This document shows positions 22,638 through 32,408 of a DNA stretch of 64,000 bases, piece by piece. How positions within the stretch are numbered: the stretch's first letter is position 1; the number at the start of each line of letters is the position of its first letter. The stretch is from Austropuccinia psidii (lineage: Eukaryota > Basidiomycota > Pucciniomycetes > Pucciniales > Sphaerophragmiaceae). The translations under genes were made by a program, and so were the position numbers. The notes under the pieces were generated by a model. The model was not told where the DNA came from. It ran no database searches and was given only the letters and a program-made list of their open reading frames with translations. Where the stretch lies: positions 41,626,082 to 41,690,081 of the forward strand of contig JALGQZ010000001.1 of NCBI GenBank assembly GCA_023105745.1, in the 5' to 3' direction.

Positions 22638-24879
22638 ATGGCCCAAACCCCGGGAAATTCAACGGAATTTAATGAACGACCAACTTCAGCCCCAGAGAGT
22701 GGAAGTGAAATCTCTGATATGGCCAGTAGTCATGAACTGGGAATTGAAGTAGAGAGCCAGTCACATGAAGATAATCAAGATCCACCAGCTCTTCCAGAAT
22801 GTGAGTATACATCCATCTTGAGTATTTCTAATCTCTCAAAACCTGATATTGTGTCATAGCCTTTTTTTCAGGTCAACCGCCAAGCTCTCAGAAACCGAAT
22901 TTTAAAAGTTATGAGAAGGAAAATACTGTTGAACCTTGTGCACCGACAGAAGATGATGGGCAAGATGATGTAATTTTCAGTGGGGAGGTGGAAATTATAT
23001 CCAAGGAACAATTTGTCTCCAACATTGCTCAAACAATCCCAAGGCTCGAAAAAATCCAAAATGATAGTAAAATTCCTGATTATGTGCGTCAAAAGATTGC
23101 TGAAGCCATGAGCCTGCTCAAAATGGATTTGAACCGTAAGTCCATTACTAATTCAAAACAAAATTGATAAAAATAGCTGCTTACAATATATGGGCAGGTG
23201 TGGAGGTGGGAGAATCTCTACCTGAAGGATCTCGAGTCGTAATTGGATTTCCAGGCAAAGGATTAGGAAAAAGACCAAATATACATGCGACCAAAAAAAC
23301 AAACAAAAAACGCCGTACCTTTGAAGCCGCAAACGATTCTCGCAATCAAGGTGATGAAATTATCAATGTTGAAGGGGACCATATTGATAATGAACCTCCG
23401 CATACTGAACCCTCCCCAATACTCAATGAAACAATCCATGATGAAGCTCCACATACAGAAATTCCCCCGATACCCAATGAAACAATGCATGATGCAACCC
23501 CTCCCGCCTCTCCTCGGAATATTCAAGCCTTTCAAGAAAGGGAAACAATTAAACAGGATACAATGGGACGAGATATGACTGATATAATTCCCGACGCTGA
23601 GCCCGAAGTGTCATCCGCTGCGAATTTTCAAGGAATATTTTTATCCCGCATGGAAGAGTTTGCAGGCGTTTTGAATTATCATTCCAATATTACTCAACAA
23701 TCATGGAAAAGGGGGCTTGATAATATCAATAGGATTTACAAAAATAGATGGGACAATTTACCAACAAAGGATGCTCATACATTCCTGCCCGTTGGTATTA
23801 AGGTGATCAGTAACCGAGATCTTAAAATGTTGGCTTGGCTGCAGGACCTTGAGATGGCAGGTGAGTTTTTTTTTATCTTTGTGCATGATACTTGATTATT
23901 GGCTGTTGACTGGTGATATAAATTGCAATATACAGGGTTAGATTTTTTTAAGCCAACCGAAACAGAAGCGTTTTTTGATCACAACATTTGGAATCTCAAA
24001 TTGATGAAGGAATCAGCTAAACCTCCAGATAATCTCGCAAAATCTGAACACTCCTTCTTCAAAATGGTTCAGAGCCTTCTTTACCCCGCCAATCCAGTTA
24101 AACATTTTTGGGCAAATGTTATGTTTGAATCCATTAGTTTAGTCTCATACGATGTGATTGCACCCAAACCATATGTTGCACCAACATCAAATTCGACCGA
24201 TCCTCTTGGACTCGAACGGGGAGCAGTTGAATACCTTGCCTCCTGCTTGAGTAAATCGAAGCAACGTGCAACCCAACTCAGCATTGAAGGTGGCGGGGCT
24301 GACAATGAGATATCCACAAAGCCGCACAAGAACCTGGAGGATCTAATGGATACAGTTATCCATTTGATGATTGCGTACAACATGGTACGTGCACATACAA
24401 AGGTCGAAGTTAATGGCATCAAAGGCAAACTCACGAACTCAAAAAAAAATGAGGCCATCAAAGATCTTTTGGCATGTCACAAGAATCTTGGAATCAATCG
24501 AATTTGCTATGGTATATTAGCGGCATTCTGTGCGGCGGGGGTTTGTGGTTTGATGGTATGCTCAGATGACTGGAGAACAAGCTCAGTTAAAGGGGCTTTA
24601 GCACTAATTGACATTTCCGCAAAACTTTCAGAGGGTAAAAATCTAGTGGAGCCAGTGTGGCTACGTACTAATAAGTATATATGTAATTTACTGAATAAAA
24701 GTTTCTTCTCATCAGAGTCTTTTAACCCCACTGTACCTCTTAGATTTGATTTTGCACGATGCTTAGTATTAGACTTTGGTGATGCCTGGGTGGCAAATCG
24801 CGGGCTTGGTTCAAGTGATGAGGTCACCTTGACAGTACCCAGGTCAGCTAAACTCACAACCAGGATTGACCCGTTTTAG
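22638..24879 (+). CDS. transposon cargo gene A, 677-aa protein of unknown function
   Basis: Four exons: 22638-22800, 22872-23135, 23198-23860 and 23936-24879. The introns have GTGAGT or GTAAGT donors and CAG acceptors. The 2034 coding bases close exactly in frame, giving 677 aa. I do not recognise the family. The N-terminal part is acidic and Ser/Pro-rich. A basic KKTNKKRR stretch could be a nuclear signal. An imperfect tandem repeat of about 20 residues (PPHTEPSPILNETIHD / APHTEIPPIPNETMHD) follows. The C-terminal 300 residues look globular (HLMIAYNMVRAHTKVEV, CYGILAAFCAAGVCGLMVC, LRFDFARCLVLDFGDAWV). It is the first gene inside the left end and shares orientation with the dioxygenase gene. 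The intact splice pattern argues that it was recently under selection. It could be a second transposition factor, but that is a guess. Confidence 0.8.
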
Positions 24880-25456
24880 ATTAGCTTTGTACTAGATAGA
24901 TTGTAATTGAATTTTGCAAAGTTATTTATGAATTTAATAATCATGACTTCCTATCCTACTACTTCCCGGATGCCACAGTCTGAGTACCAATAGTAATTGT
25001 ACAGCGGCATGCCTCCGTACATCATTGCAAAGACTCCGACAAGACACAAGCTGAGTCAGGCGATGTGCCCGCGAGTAGCACACGCGGGTGCATTGCGGGA
25101 AGTCGCGTTTATCACTTCCCGCCAGCCCATAATAGGCCAAATGTTCCTTGGTCTTTCAAGAGGACTAGGATAGCTAGGGATCCGCAGCAGGATGCATATT
25201 GCATTTGTGTGTGCTTGCAATATTCCAAATGGTTGGATTGGAAAGTGATTGCATGGGAAAATCAATGTGGAAAATTGAATAATGCACTATCCACTGCAAT
25301 TTTCAGGTTCAGGTATTTGAGATCGTGAATTTGCCAAGGTCAGGCGTGAGCTTTCTTTTTAGCCGCAATTAAAAAAGATTCATCCACCGCAATCCAATTT
25401 AGGTGATATTAAGAAATCAGTAATAATTTGGTTTCATTTCATTTTCTGCTGAAAGC
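24880..25456. other. spacer between gene A and the dioxygenase gene
   Basis: Holds one palindrome copy (24998-25021) and presumably the gene A 3' end and the promoter of the dioxygenase gene. No further gene is visible. Confidence 0.6.
24998..25021. repeat. palindrome copy 2
   Basis: TGTAC and GTACA arms around a GGCATGCC core; 24 bp. It lies downstream of gene A. Confidence 0.65.
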
Positions 25457-26801
25457 ATGCCATTCACGAAAAAAGGAAAAGAGCGTAAAAGGGAACTCGC
25501 GAGAAAGCGTCGGGCTGAGGAAGGAAAGTGTGAGTTACTCGCTTAATCTCAGTGTATATATATAGATATATATATATTCTTCCACATTTATGTGGCACCC
25601 TCATTGGGCCCCACTGAAGAACATGGGCTTTAGTCGGTTCAGATTGTGCCAATGTCATGTGGGCTCCAACAGGGAAGTCAAAGGATGTGTGCCGAAGAAA
25701 GCTCCTTGGCAGTATCTGATATCTTGTGTGCTTCAACACGTAGTGATCCCTCAACCACTCGGGAATAGTAGCAGATCCCAAAAGACAAATGAGCGCAAAA
25801 CAACCCGAATGAATAGGTTGTTTTCCTCCTCTCGCCCAACAGCACAAATATCAATGCCAGTATCAGCAAATATCACCCCAAGTGAAATTCGGAGGCTTGT
25901 GGATGTCAATCAGATCAAACGCATTCACTTTGGGCGTGTGGCAATTTTCTCTTCAACCGGATTACTCATTGCCCTTGTCAAATTCCGACCATTCACAACA
26001 ATGAGTGAAGTCGAGGTCAATCAATGGGATGAATTATCACAATTCCTATTTCGCGAAAAGAGTTTCACCGACCCTATTGCAACAAATGGAGCATTACTGG
26101 AGGGATTTATGTTCGCGATTGGGTGGCGCAAATGCACCACGAAGAATGAACAATTTGGTCTGTATGGTAGTGCTGGCAAAATTGAAAATGCAAAAGATGA
26201 ATGGCGGGACCGAGGTGCCAATCTTAGCTCGGTGGGTTGCATTCTAGGTCAATCCTTACGATATGTTGGGGATAATTTATTTCAGAAGATTCAAAATTGC
26301 TACAACTCATTGGGGGTTCCGTCTTTTGATCAAGTCAACTATGAAGGCGATATTCCGGCAAATCAGGGTGCATTCGAGTTCGCTTCCGCACTCACTTTCA
26401 CCATGAATGGATTCAAAAACGCACCTCATGTTGATAAGGATGCATCGCTGTATGCTTCGGGATGGTGGTTTCAAGCTGATAAGCGGACCGGCCAAATTCA
26501 AAGAGATGCGTCAAAGCGGTGTACAGGGGGAAAATTGATTTTCCCAAATGAGCATTTTTGGATTGATCTATCCGCATGTCATGGGCTCATTCAGGTAGTG
26601 TGGGCCAGTAGTACATTTGTTCATTATACTGATCCAGCACAGGACAATGAAAGCACGACACTAGTGGGTATGTCCGCACAATGCTCAAGCAGGTTAGCAA
26701 AAACAATGCGGCAAAAAAGCAATGGCTATTATGAGATTGGCGAGAGAGCAGGCTATCAAATCAGGGATGGTAATACAATCTCATGCCGATTCAAAGAATG
26801 A
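25457..26801 (+). CDS. TET/JBP-like 2OG-Fe(II) dioxygenase carried by the transposon
   Basis: Predicted iron- and 2-oxoglutarate-dependent oxygenase of the fungal Tet-like family; TET/JBP enzymes oxidise 5-methylpyrimidines in DNA. The core open frame is continuous to the TGA at 26799. The double-stranded beta-helix signature is visible: HVDKD (iron ligands His 26427 and Asp 26433), GGKLIFPNEHFWIDL, then HGLIQVVWASSTFVHYTDP with the second iron His at 26622. An Arg in MSAQCSSRL (near 26690) is the candidate 2OG-binding residue. Upstream conserved blocks are FGRVAIFSS, GWRKCTTKNEQFGLYGS and TFTMNGFKNAP. I start at the ATG at 25457 (basic MPFTKKGKERKRELARKRR), joined through one intron (donor GTGTGA at 25528; acceptor CAG at about 25671 or 25772, both in phase). 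The N-terminal join is uncertain; the catalytic part is intact. Confidence 0.82.
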
Positions 26802-28001
26802 GGAGATTTGCAAGTGGGTTGGGTAAGTAATGGTGAGGTAAGGCAGAGGACAATATACACCAGGATTGGATGGATTCGAGTGCGGGAGATGGGGTGTCTC
26901 ACATGAAAAAGGGGTGAAGTGGGTTATGTACGGTGGCATGCCATCGTACATCTGTCCTGGTTTGTTGCTATTGTCCAGGATGCCAATGCTTCACACGCGA
27001 ATCCTCATGCTTGTGCAGGTTCTGACAATGCTGAAAGTTCCTTACGCCTATGCGGGGTGCCAACGCTACACACGCCAATCCTTGGGCCTGTGCAGGCTCC
27101 CGAAAATTTACACGCCAATCCTTACGCCTTTACAGGCTTTCGACGATTCACACGCCAATTCTTACGCTTGTGAAGCTTCCCCACAATGCTGAAATTTTCT
27201 TTAGCCTGTGCAGGATCCCAAGAATTCACACGCCAATTCTTACGCCTGTGCAGGCTCCCAAAAATTCACACGCCCATCCTTATGCTTGGGGAGGGTCCCA
27301 AAAGTGCTAAAATTCCTTACGCCTGTACAGGCTTCCGACGATTCACACGCCAATCCTTACGCTTGGGAAGGTTGCCAACAATGCTGACAAATTCTTACGC
27401 CTGTGCAGGCTCCCAACAATTCACACGCCAATCCTTATGCCTGTGCAGGCTCCCAACAATTCACACGCCAATCCTTATGCCTGTGCAGGCTCCCAACAAT
27501 TCACACGCCAATCCTTACGCCTGTGCAGCCTCCCGACAAGTCACACGCCATTCCTTACGCTTGTGAAGGTTCTAGACAATTTAAACAATTCAATACATGA
27601 GTAAGACTAATAGCGTGTGACCATAGGAAAGGCCATGTTTCACGAATCTGGACTCGATTGCTCACATACGGGAACCTCCCGCTTTTTTACAGTTAGGAAT
27701 GCGTATCGCTCTAAACCATGGAAGAAGAAAATATACGAGAGGATAACGGCAACTATTGGCGCATTTTGAGAAAAAGAGGTTCACGAAAACAAATACTCAC
27801 TCAAACTCTTGGTGGGGCACTTACAAAAATAATTCTCACGCAATCAGGGTTTTGCTCTAAGGAGGAAATAAGTAATTTTTACGTGAACAAAGAATGTAAT
27901 AGAATTTGAACATAACAATAATTGAAGACAAATATTTTATTCAAAAGAAAGTATTACAAAAAATAAAAAGAGGAAATAATGGGATTTTTTTTTTTAATTT
28001 T
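26802..28001. other. spacer with palindrome and 40-bp minisatellite
   Basis: Lies between two convergent genes. After the palindrome at 26926 comes a GC-rich minisatellite from about 26990 to 27580. Its unit of about 40 bp (TCACACGCCAATCCTTATGC, then CTGTGCAGGCTCCCAACAAT) is exact at 27421, 27461 and 27501 and diverged elsewhere. Open frames here are repeat artefacts. A 63-codon frame at 27718-27909 has no support beyond being open. Confidence 0.7.
26926..26951. repeat. palindrome copy 3 (26 bp)
   Basis: ATGTACGGTGGCA followed by TGCCATCGTACAT: a self-complementary 26-mer with one mismatched pair, downstream of the dioxygenase gene. Confidence 0.75.
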
Positions 28002-29391
28002 TTATTTTTTGAGGAATTTGGAGACTATCCCGGTTATGTCCTCCTTTGGATAAGCCTCCAGTGCCTGGGCAAGGAGGCGGTTTAGTTCGTCCCGGAAGTC
28101 CCGGTGCATCTCATTTCGATGAGTTGCATCCACGAAAGGAATCATGTGGAGCAAGCGACGATGCTCCAACAAGATTCTGTTGATCGAATCGTGGACGATT
28201 GCTCGAGGAATCATTAGGGTCGGTCGCAGGTTGGTGAATTCCTGGCGAGCGTCATCGTGGGAATGAGACGAGCTTGGCACCGGGGGGGAGGAGGCGTTGG
28301 GGTTCTCGGGGGCACTGGAAGGGATCTCTGGGGAGGGAACCGGGGTTGGAGTGGAGGGGGGGGGAATGGAAGGGGAAGGTGGGCGAGTCGGGTAAGAAGA
28401 AGGGGGAGGGGGAGGGGGATGGGGAACTGGGGATCCCACGGGCGTATCGTCGATGATGATTATCGAGCGAGGAGTGGCGGGACAATCTGGAGACGGTTGA
28501 AAAAATGGTGAGGAAAAGTTGAGAAGAATGAAGAAGGAGAAGTGGTGACTTACCAAAAGGTTCCTCCGTGGATTGCGTAGGAGCCACCTCAGGTTCTGGC
28601 TCACGAGTCGTATCGTCCGCAGGTGGTTGGGACGATGGACTCGGGCCAGGAATAGGTGGCTCTTCGGTTCGGGAGGGTTCTAAAAAAGGAGTAAGTGTCA
28701 GTTCACTCGACTCGAAAGTGAAAGTGAAAATGAAATGAAACTTTGGCTGCTTACCACGATATAATTCCTCAGACCATCGGGTGCCACTCAGGCCTGGAGT
28801 GGGTTGCCGGGGGGTTTGCTCGCGAGGTAAACTGGGAACGGGAGAGTCGTGTCGGGGGGGATTCGGGGGGTTTGGTTCTATGAGTAATGGAAAAAAGTCA
28901 GTATTATTGCGTGAAGAGAAATGAGATAAAGAGGAGAAATAAAACTTACTTTGGCGTTTGAATCCCATCGGTGATAAGACATGGTGACGATCAGCCCAAG
29001 CTCGAATGTCCTCTCGCCATCGCCATCCTTCATCGGCCGGATAATCACTTCGCTCCGGTCGAGGAGTGAAGTGACCATCGGATGGTGGCCTAGGAGGGGG
29101 AGTGGACAAATCGATACTGGAGGGGACAGGGCTAATCGTCCGGAATCGTTCCCGTTGGCCTGTTTGGGGGCCCGGCGTCCATTCACGCTCGGAAATGGTT
29201 TCATCATCGTCGACCACAAAGGAGTCCTCGCGAGGGCGTCTTGGGCGAGAACTCGTCTGGCCTCGTGGTCGGAAGGGGCGGACAACGAACGAACATTTCT
29301 TGTGTGCTTGTCAGCAAGCATCACAAGCGTCGTTCGTCGTCGAGGAACGAATGCAGGGGATACCCCGCTTGGTGCATAACGTGCACGACAT
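28002..29391 (-). pseudogene. zinc-cluster, proline-rich cargo gene with in-frame TGA
   Basis: Four exons on the minus strand: 29391-28950, 28877-28755, 28679-28554 and 28486-28002, with GTAAG donors and TAG/CAG acceptors. Coding length 1176 bases (391 aa), all in frame except a TGA at codon 27 (29313-29311). The N-terminus has clustered cysteines (MSCTLCTKRGIPC, then CDAC, stop, QAHKKCSF), resembling a zinc-binding cluster of fungal transposon proteins. A single TGA in the middle suggests a recent CGA-to-TGA nonsense change. The middle is Pro/Ser-rich and probably disordered. The C-terminal 80 residues (IPRAIVHDSINRIL, FRDELNRLLAQALEAYP) are likely helical. An alternative is that translation begins downstream of the TGA (Met at 29217), giving a protein without the cysteines, or that 29392 is a splice acceptor. 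DNA binding is inferred. Confidence 0.6.
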
Positions 29392-29969
29392 CTAAAAACA
29401 AAACAAAACAGGTTAGTAACTGAATAGAAAGTAAGCAATCAAGAAAGAAAAGGAAGACATACGATGATTTATATAAATATAAAACGGAATCAAATTAAAA
29501 ACGCTCGAGTCGGAAGTTTTTAAAAGTCTGGAAGGAAGTTGTGAAGAAAGAAAAATATTAATATCGGTACATAATGTTGACTAAAGTTTAATTGGAGAAA
29601 ACGTACAAAGTAGATAGAAGTGGGGTTCTGAAAGTATTAGCAGGAAAAACAAAAATCGAGCAGGAAGGGGAGTGGGGTTAGTCAAGTGCGAAAGAAAAGA
29701 CTGGAAAGGCAGGAAGACGAGGGGGAATACGCACAAGAAGGACAAACGCGGGTGAGGTTGAACGAAGTGGAGCGGGTGAGAAAGAAAGTGAAGTGCGTGT
29801 CGTGTGAAGATGGTCTTTTATACCAAGGTGAAGCTGAGACGATCTCAGCAGTTGCAGCACCCGCAAAAGTCTCAGCTTCAAGGCGTGTGGGCAAAATTGA
29901 AGCTGAGTCTCAGCGAATGCTGCAACTGAGAGGTGAAATGCTCGCGTGAGGCAGAAGAACAATGGGGGT

Positions 29970-30715
29970 CTGGCTGAGTATTGCAATTTATTGAATTGTC
30001 AAGCTGAGTATTGCAATTTATTGAATTGTCATGCTGAGTCAAATCCCCTTTGTTTCCTTAAATTGCCACCCGATCACCCAGGAGGGTGGTCGTGAGGCCC
30101 TTATTGATTGTGCATTGTGGGTGCAATGCACAAGTGACCGCGGCAAGATCACCGGCCTTATGGCCTGGTGATAGTCTTTGAACAAAGGGGGGGGCTGTAA
30201 GACAAGTGAATACAGCGTGAGCTTGCCTCGACCCATTGCTCAGGTTTGCTTTCGGGTCATAATTGAAATGCTCAGTGGCTGAACATTTGAATTGCACAGT
30301 AATTGAACAATTGATATAACAATATCAAATGCACCGCTGAGTATTGCAATTTATTGAAATGTCAAGCTCAGTCACATCCCCTTTGTTTCCTTAAATAGTC
30401 ACCCGATCACCCAGGAGGGTGGTCGTGAGGCCCATGTTGAATGTGCATTGGGGGTGCAATGCACAAGTGACCCATGCAGAAAAGCACCCGGTGCATTTGG
30501 TTACAAGTGACCGCGGCGAGATTACCGGCCATATGGCCTGGTAATAGTATGTGAACAAAGGGGGGGGCTGTAAGACAAGTGAATACAGCGTGAGCTTGCC
30601 TTGACCCATTGCTCAGGTTTGCTTTCGGGTCGTAATTGAAATGCTCAGTGGCTGAACATTGGAATTGCACAGTGATTGAGCTATAGATATAACAATATCA
30701 AATGCACCATGCTGA
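29970..30715 (+). repeat. tandem duplication of about 350 bp
   Basis: Two diverged copies share CTGAGTATTGCAATTTATTG, the ACCCGATCACCCAGGAGGGT block, GACCGCGGC and a GGGGGGGCTGTAAGACAAG stretch (about 30186 and 30562). Copy 2 has extra sequence around 30470-30510. Confidence 0.75.
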
Positions 30716-31888
30716 GCCATTGCTCAGTCGTTTTTGTATGCGCGCACTCTGAGCATTTGGCACAGCATCGGATGACATTTCAGCAAGGTGCAGCATTTCA
30801 CATGCTTTGGTGAAGTGCTCCAAACTGAGCCTTCCAGTGAGCTATTGCAGAATTAGTTCATTCCATGGCTTTACTGAGCACTTTCACACGGTGCTTTTGA
30901 CCATGACATGCTCAGCTTGCGTGTGCAAATCGGGTGAAACGCAATGCTGAGCATGTGGCACATGAGCTACGTAAATGCAAATGATGGGAAGGTGCATGCA
31001 CATTTGCTATATGCATGCAGGCTCAAGTAGTATTACACCTTCCTGATCTGTACAGTACAGTCGACACTGTAGTACGCAGTACACCTTTGTAAATGTGTAC
31101 TGCGGGGCAGAGCAAAAAGCTGTTCAACAATGTAACATGCAATCACGTCAAGCCATCGAGTCATATCTCTCACCTGCATCCCTTTGATGCACCTTGTTGG
31201 ACAGCTCTGCCTAACTACGGCACAGATGCGCATGTAATCCAAGTTAATGTAAGTGGGTCATAATGGGATGACTTAATATTTGGGTCATACACAAAGAGTT
31301 GATTCACTCCGGTGCCATTGTTGGGGCAAACAATGACTGGCCCGCTTGTTCATTGTCAGGCAGCCACACGCTTTCATACGCATGCAACTTTCACACGCCT
31401 GGAAGACATTTTACTGCCAGTCTTCCAGCTGCCTATTTTCTTGGTCGGGTTGTCAGCTTGACTGCAGACGCTCACCCGCTTGCGCATGGAAACCTGAGGC
31501 CAATCAGTGTGGATTTGCTTCAGCCTCATCCACATTAGAATAACAATCCCAGCCTATGATTGCTGAGGCTGGTCATGTTTGCGTGGGTATCTCCCACCGC
31601 GGGTCATTTTCTTCACGTTCTCACACGCCCCGCGCAAGTTGTGGCACCTGGCTTGCAGCCAAAAAATCCCTTGGGCGTGTGGCCTCTTTCTCCGGAGTTC
31701 TGTACGCGCGTGAGGCAAAGACCCGGATGCCAATCTCGGTGGATTAGTACTCGCCTCAAACGCCATAGGGGTGAATGTATATGTGGATCACGGCTCACGG
31801 CTGGCGCCCCCTTTGATCATCCCACACATTCCCCCCTGAAAGCCCAGTATGCATCAGTCAGCAAAAAACTTCAGGCAAAACCAAAGTC

Positions 31889-31914
31889 ATGTTCGGTGGC
31901 ATGCCACCGAACAT
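31889..31914. repeat. palindrome copy 4 (26 bp, perfect)
   Basis: ATGTTCGGTGGCA followed by its exact reverse complement TGCCACCGAACAT, in the spacer upstream of the SNF2 gene. Confidence 0.8.
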
Positions 31915-32024
31915 ATCTCACCCACCCACACACAAACATCCCCACAGTGAGATTGCCCTTTGGAACTGCCAACATTGCCCAGTAGGTCCCTGTGCGAGAA
32001 TTGAACTGGGGAATATATGCATCC

Positions 32025-32050
32025 ATGTTCGCTGTCACACCAGCAAACAT
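32025..32050. repeat. palindrome copy 5 (26 bp, diverged)
   Basis: ATGTTCGCTG ... CCAGCAAACAT, 110 bp after copy 4. The outer arms and the GCTG/CAGC pair are kept; the centre is degenerate. Confidence 0.55.
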
Positions 32051-32408
32051 GCCTCTAATATGCCCTCCACAATAAGTTGCTACAACCCACCCAATTTCGG
32101 ATGTGCTAATGTCAACCTTGTTCCACCAAAGGTTTCGTAACTCGCTGCAGATCCAGCAGTCATAATGGTGCACCCACATTTTGGCCACCTTGCCTTGATA
32201 TATGCCCCAAATCGGATATGAAAATTATGTGCCCAAGAGGCCCACCTCCATCAAGACCATGCACGTAACCACAGGCCATCCCCCTTTTGGCCTGTTGCTG
32301 CCACTCATATAAGTTCCCCACCTGCGCTTATTCCTCTTCATTCCCTTTAGCTAACCCTTCCCGATCATATAATTCCCAACTGTCCCCAAATAATTTAAAA
32401 TAGCCATC

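Larger units (their letters stand above)
29392..32408. other. 3-kb spacer between divergent cargo genes, repeat-rich
   Basis: No gene is supported here. Contents: a 12-bp-arm inverted repeat around TGAAGCTGAGAC (29828-29880); a tandem direct duplication of about 350 bp (about 29970-30330 and 30331-30715), the second copy with a ~40-bp insertion; a dense scatter of GCTGAG/CTCAGC hexamers to about 30970; and two palindrome copies at 31889 and 32025. The promoters of the zinc-cluster gene (-) and the SNF2 gene (+) must lie at its two ends. Confidence 0.65.

Noticed and set aside
24081..24857. Two minus-strand frames of 116-126 codons
   Set aside because: Shadows of gene A exon 4 on the opposite strand.
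27421..27545. Possible CRISPR-like array
   Set aside because: Directly adjoining 40-bp copies without unique spacers, in a eukaryotic transposon; it is a minisatellite.
26866..27600. Overlapping 65-126 codon frames (SHANPYACAGS-type repeats)
   Set aside because: They are translations of the roughly 40-bp minisatellite in different frames, not genes.
28257..28511. Gly/Arg-rich frames on the plus strand
   Set aside because: Antisense of the proline-rich part of the minus-strand zinc-cluster gene, whose splice phases all agree.
29311..29313. TGA as a selenocysteine codon in the zinc-cluster gene
   Set aside because: Fungi of this kind lack selenoprotein machinery as far as known, and the residue expected there is not Cys. 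A nonsense change or downstream start is simpler.
29678..32188. Many 60-141 codon frames on both strands
   Set aside because: They follow the tandem duplication and GC-rich repeats, do not agree in phase with any splice sites and overlap each other at random.
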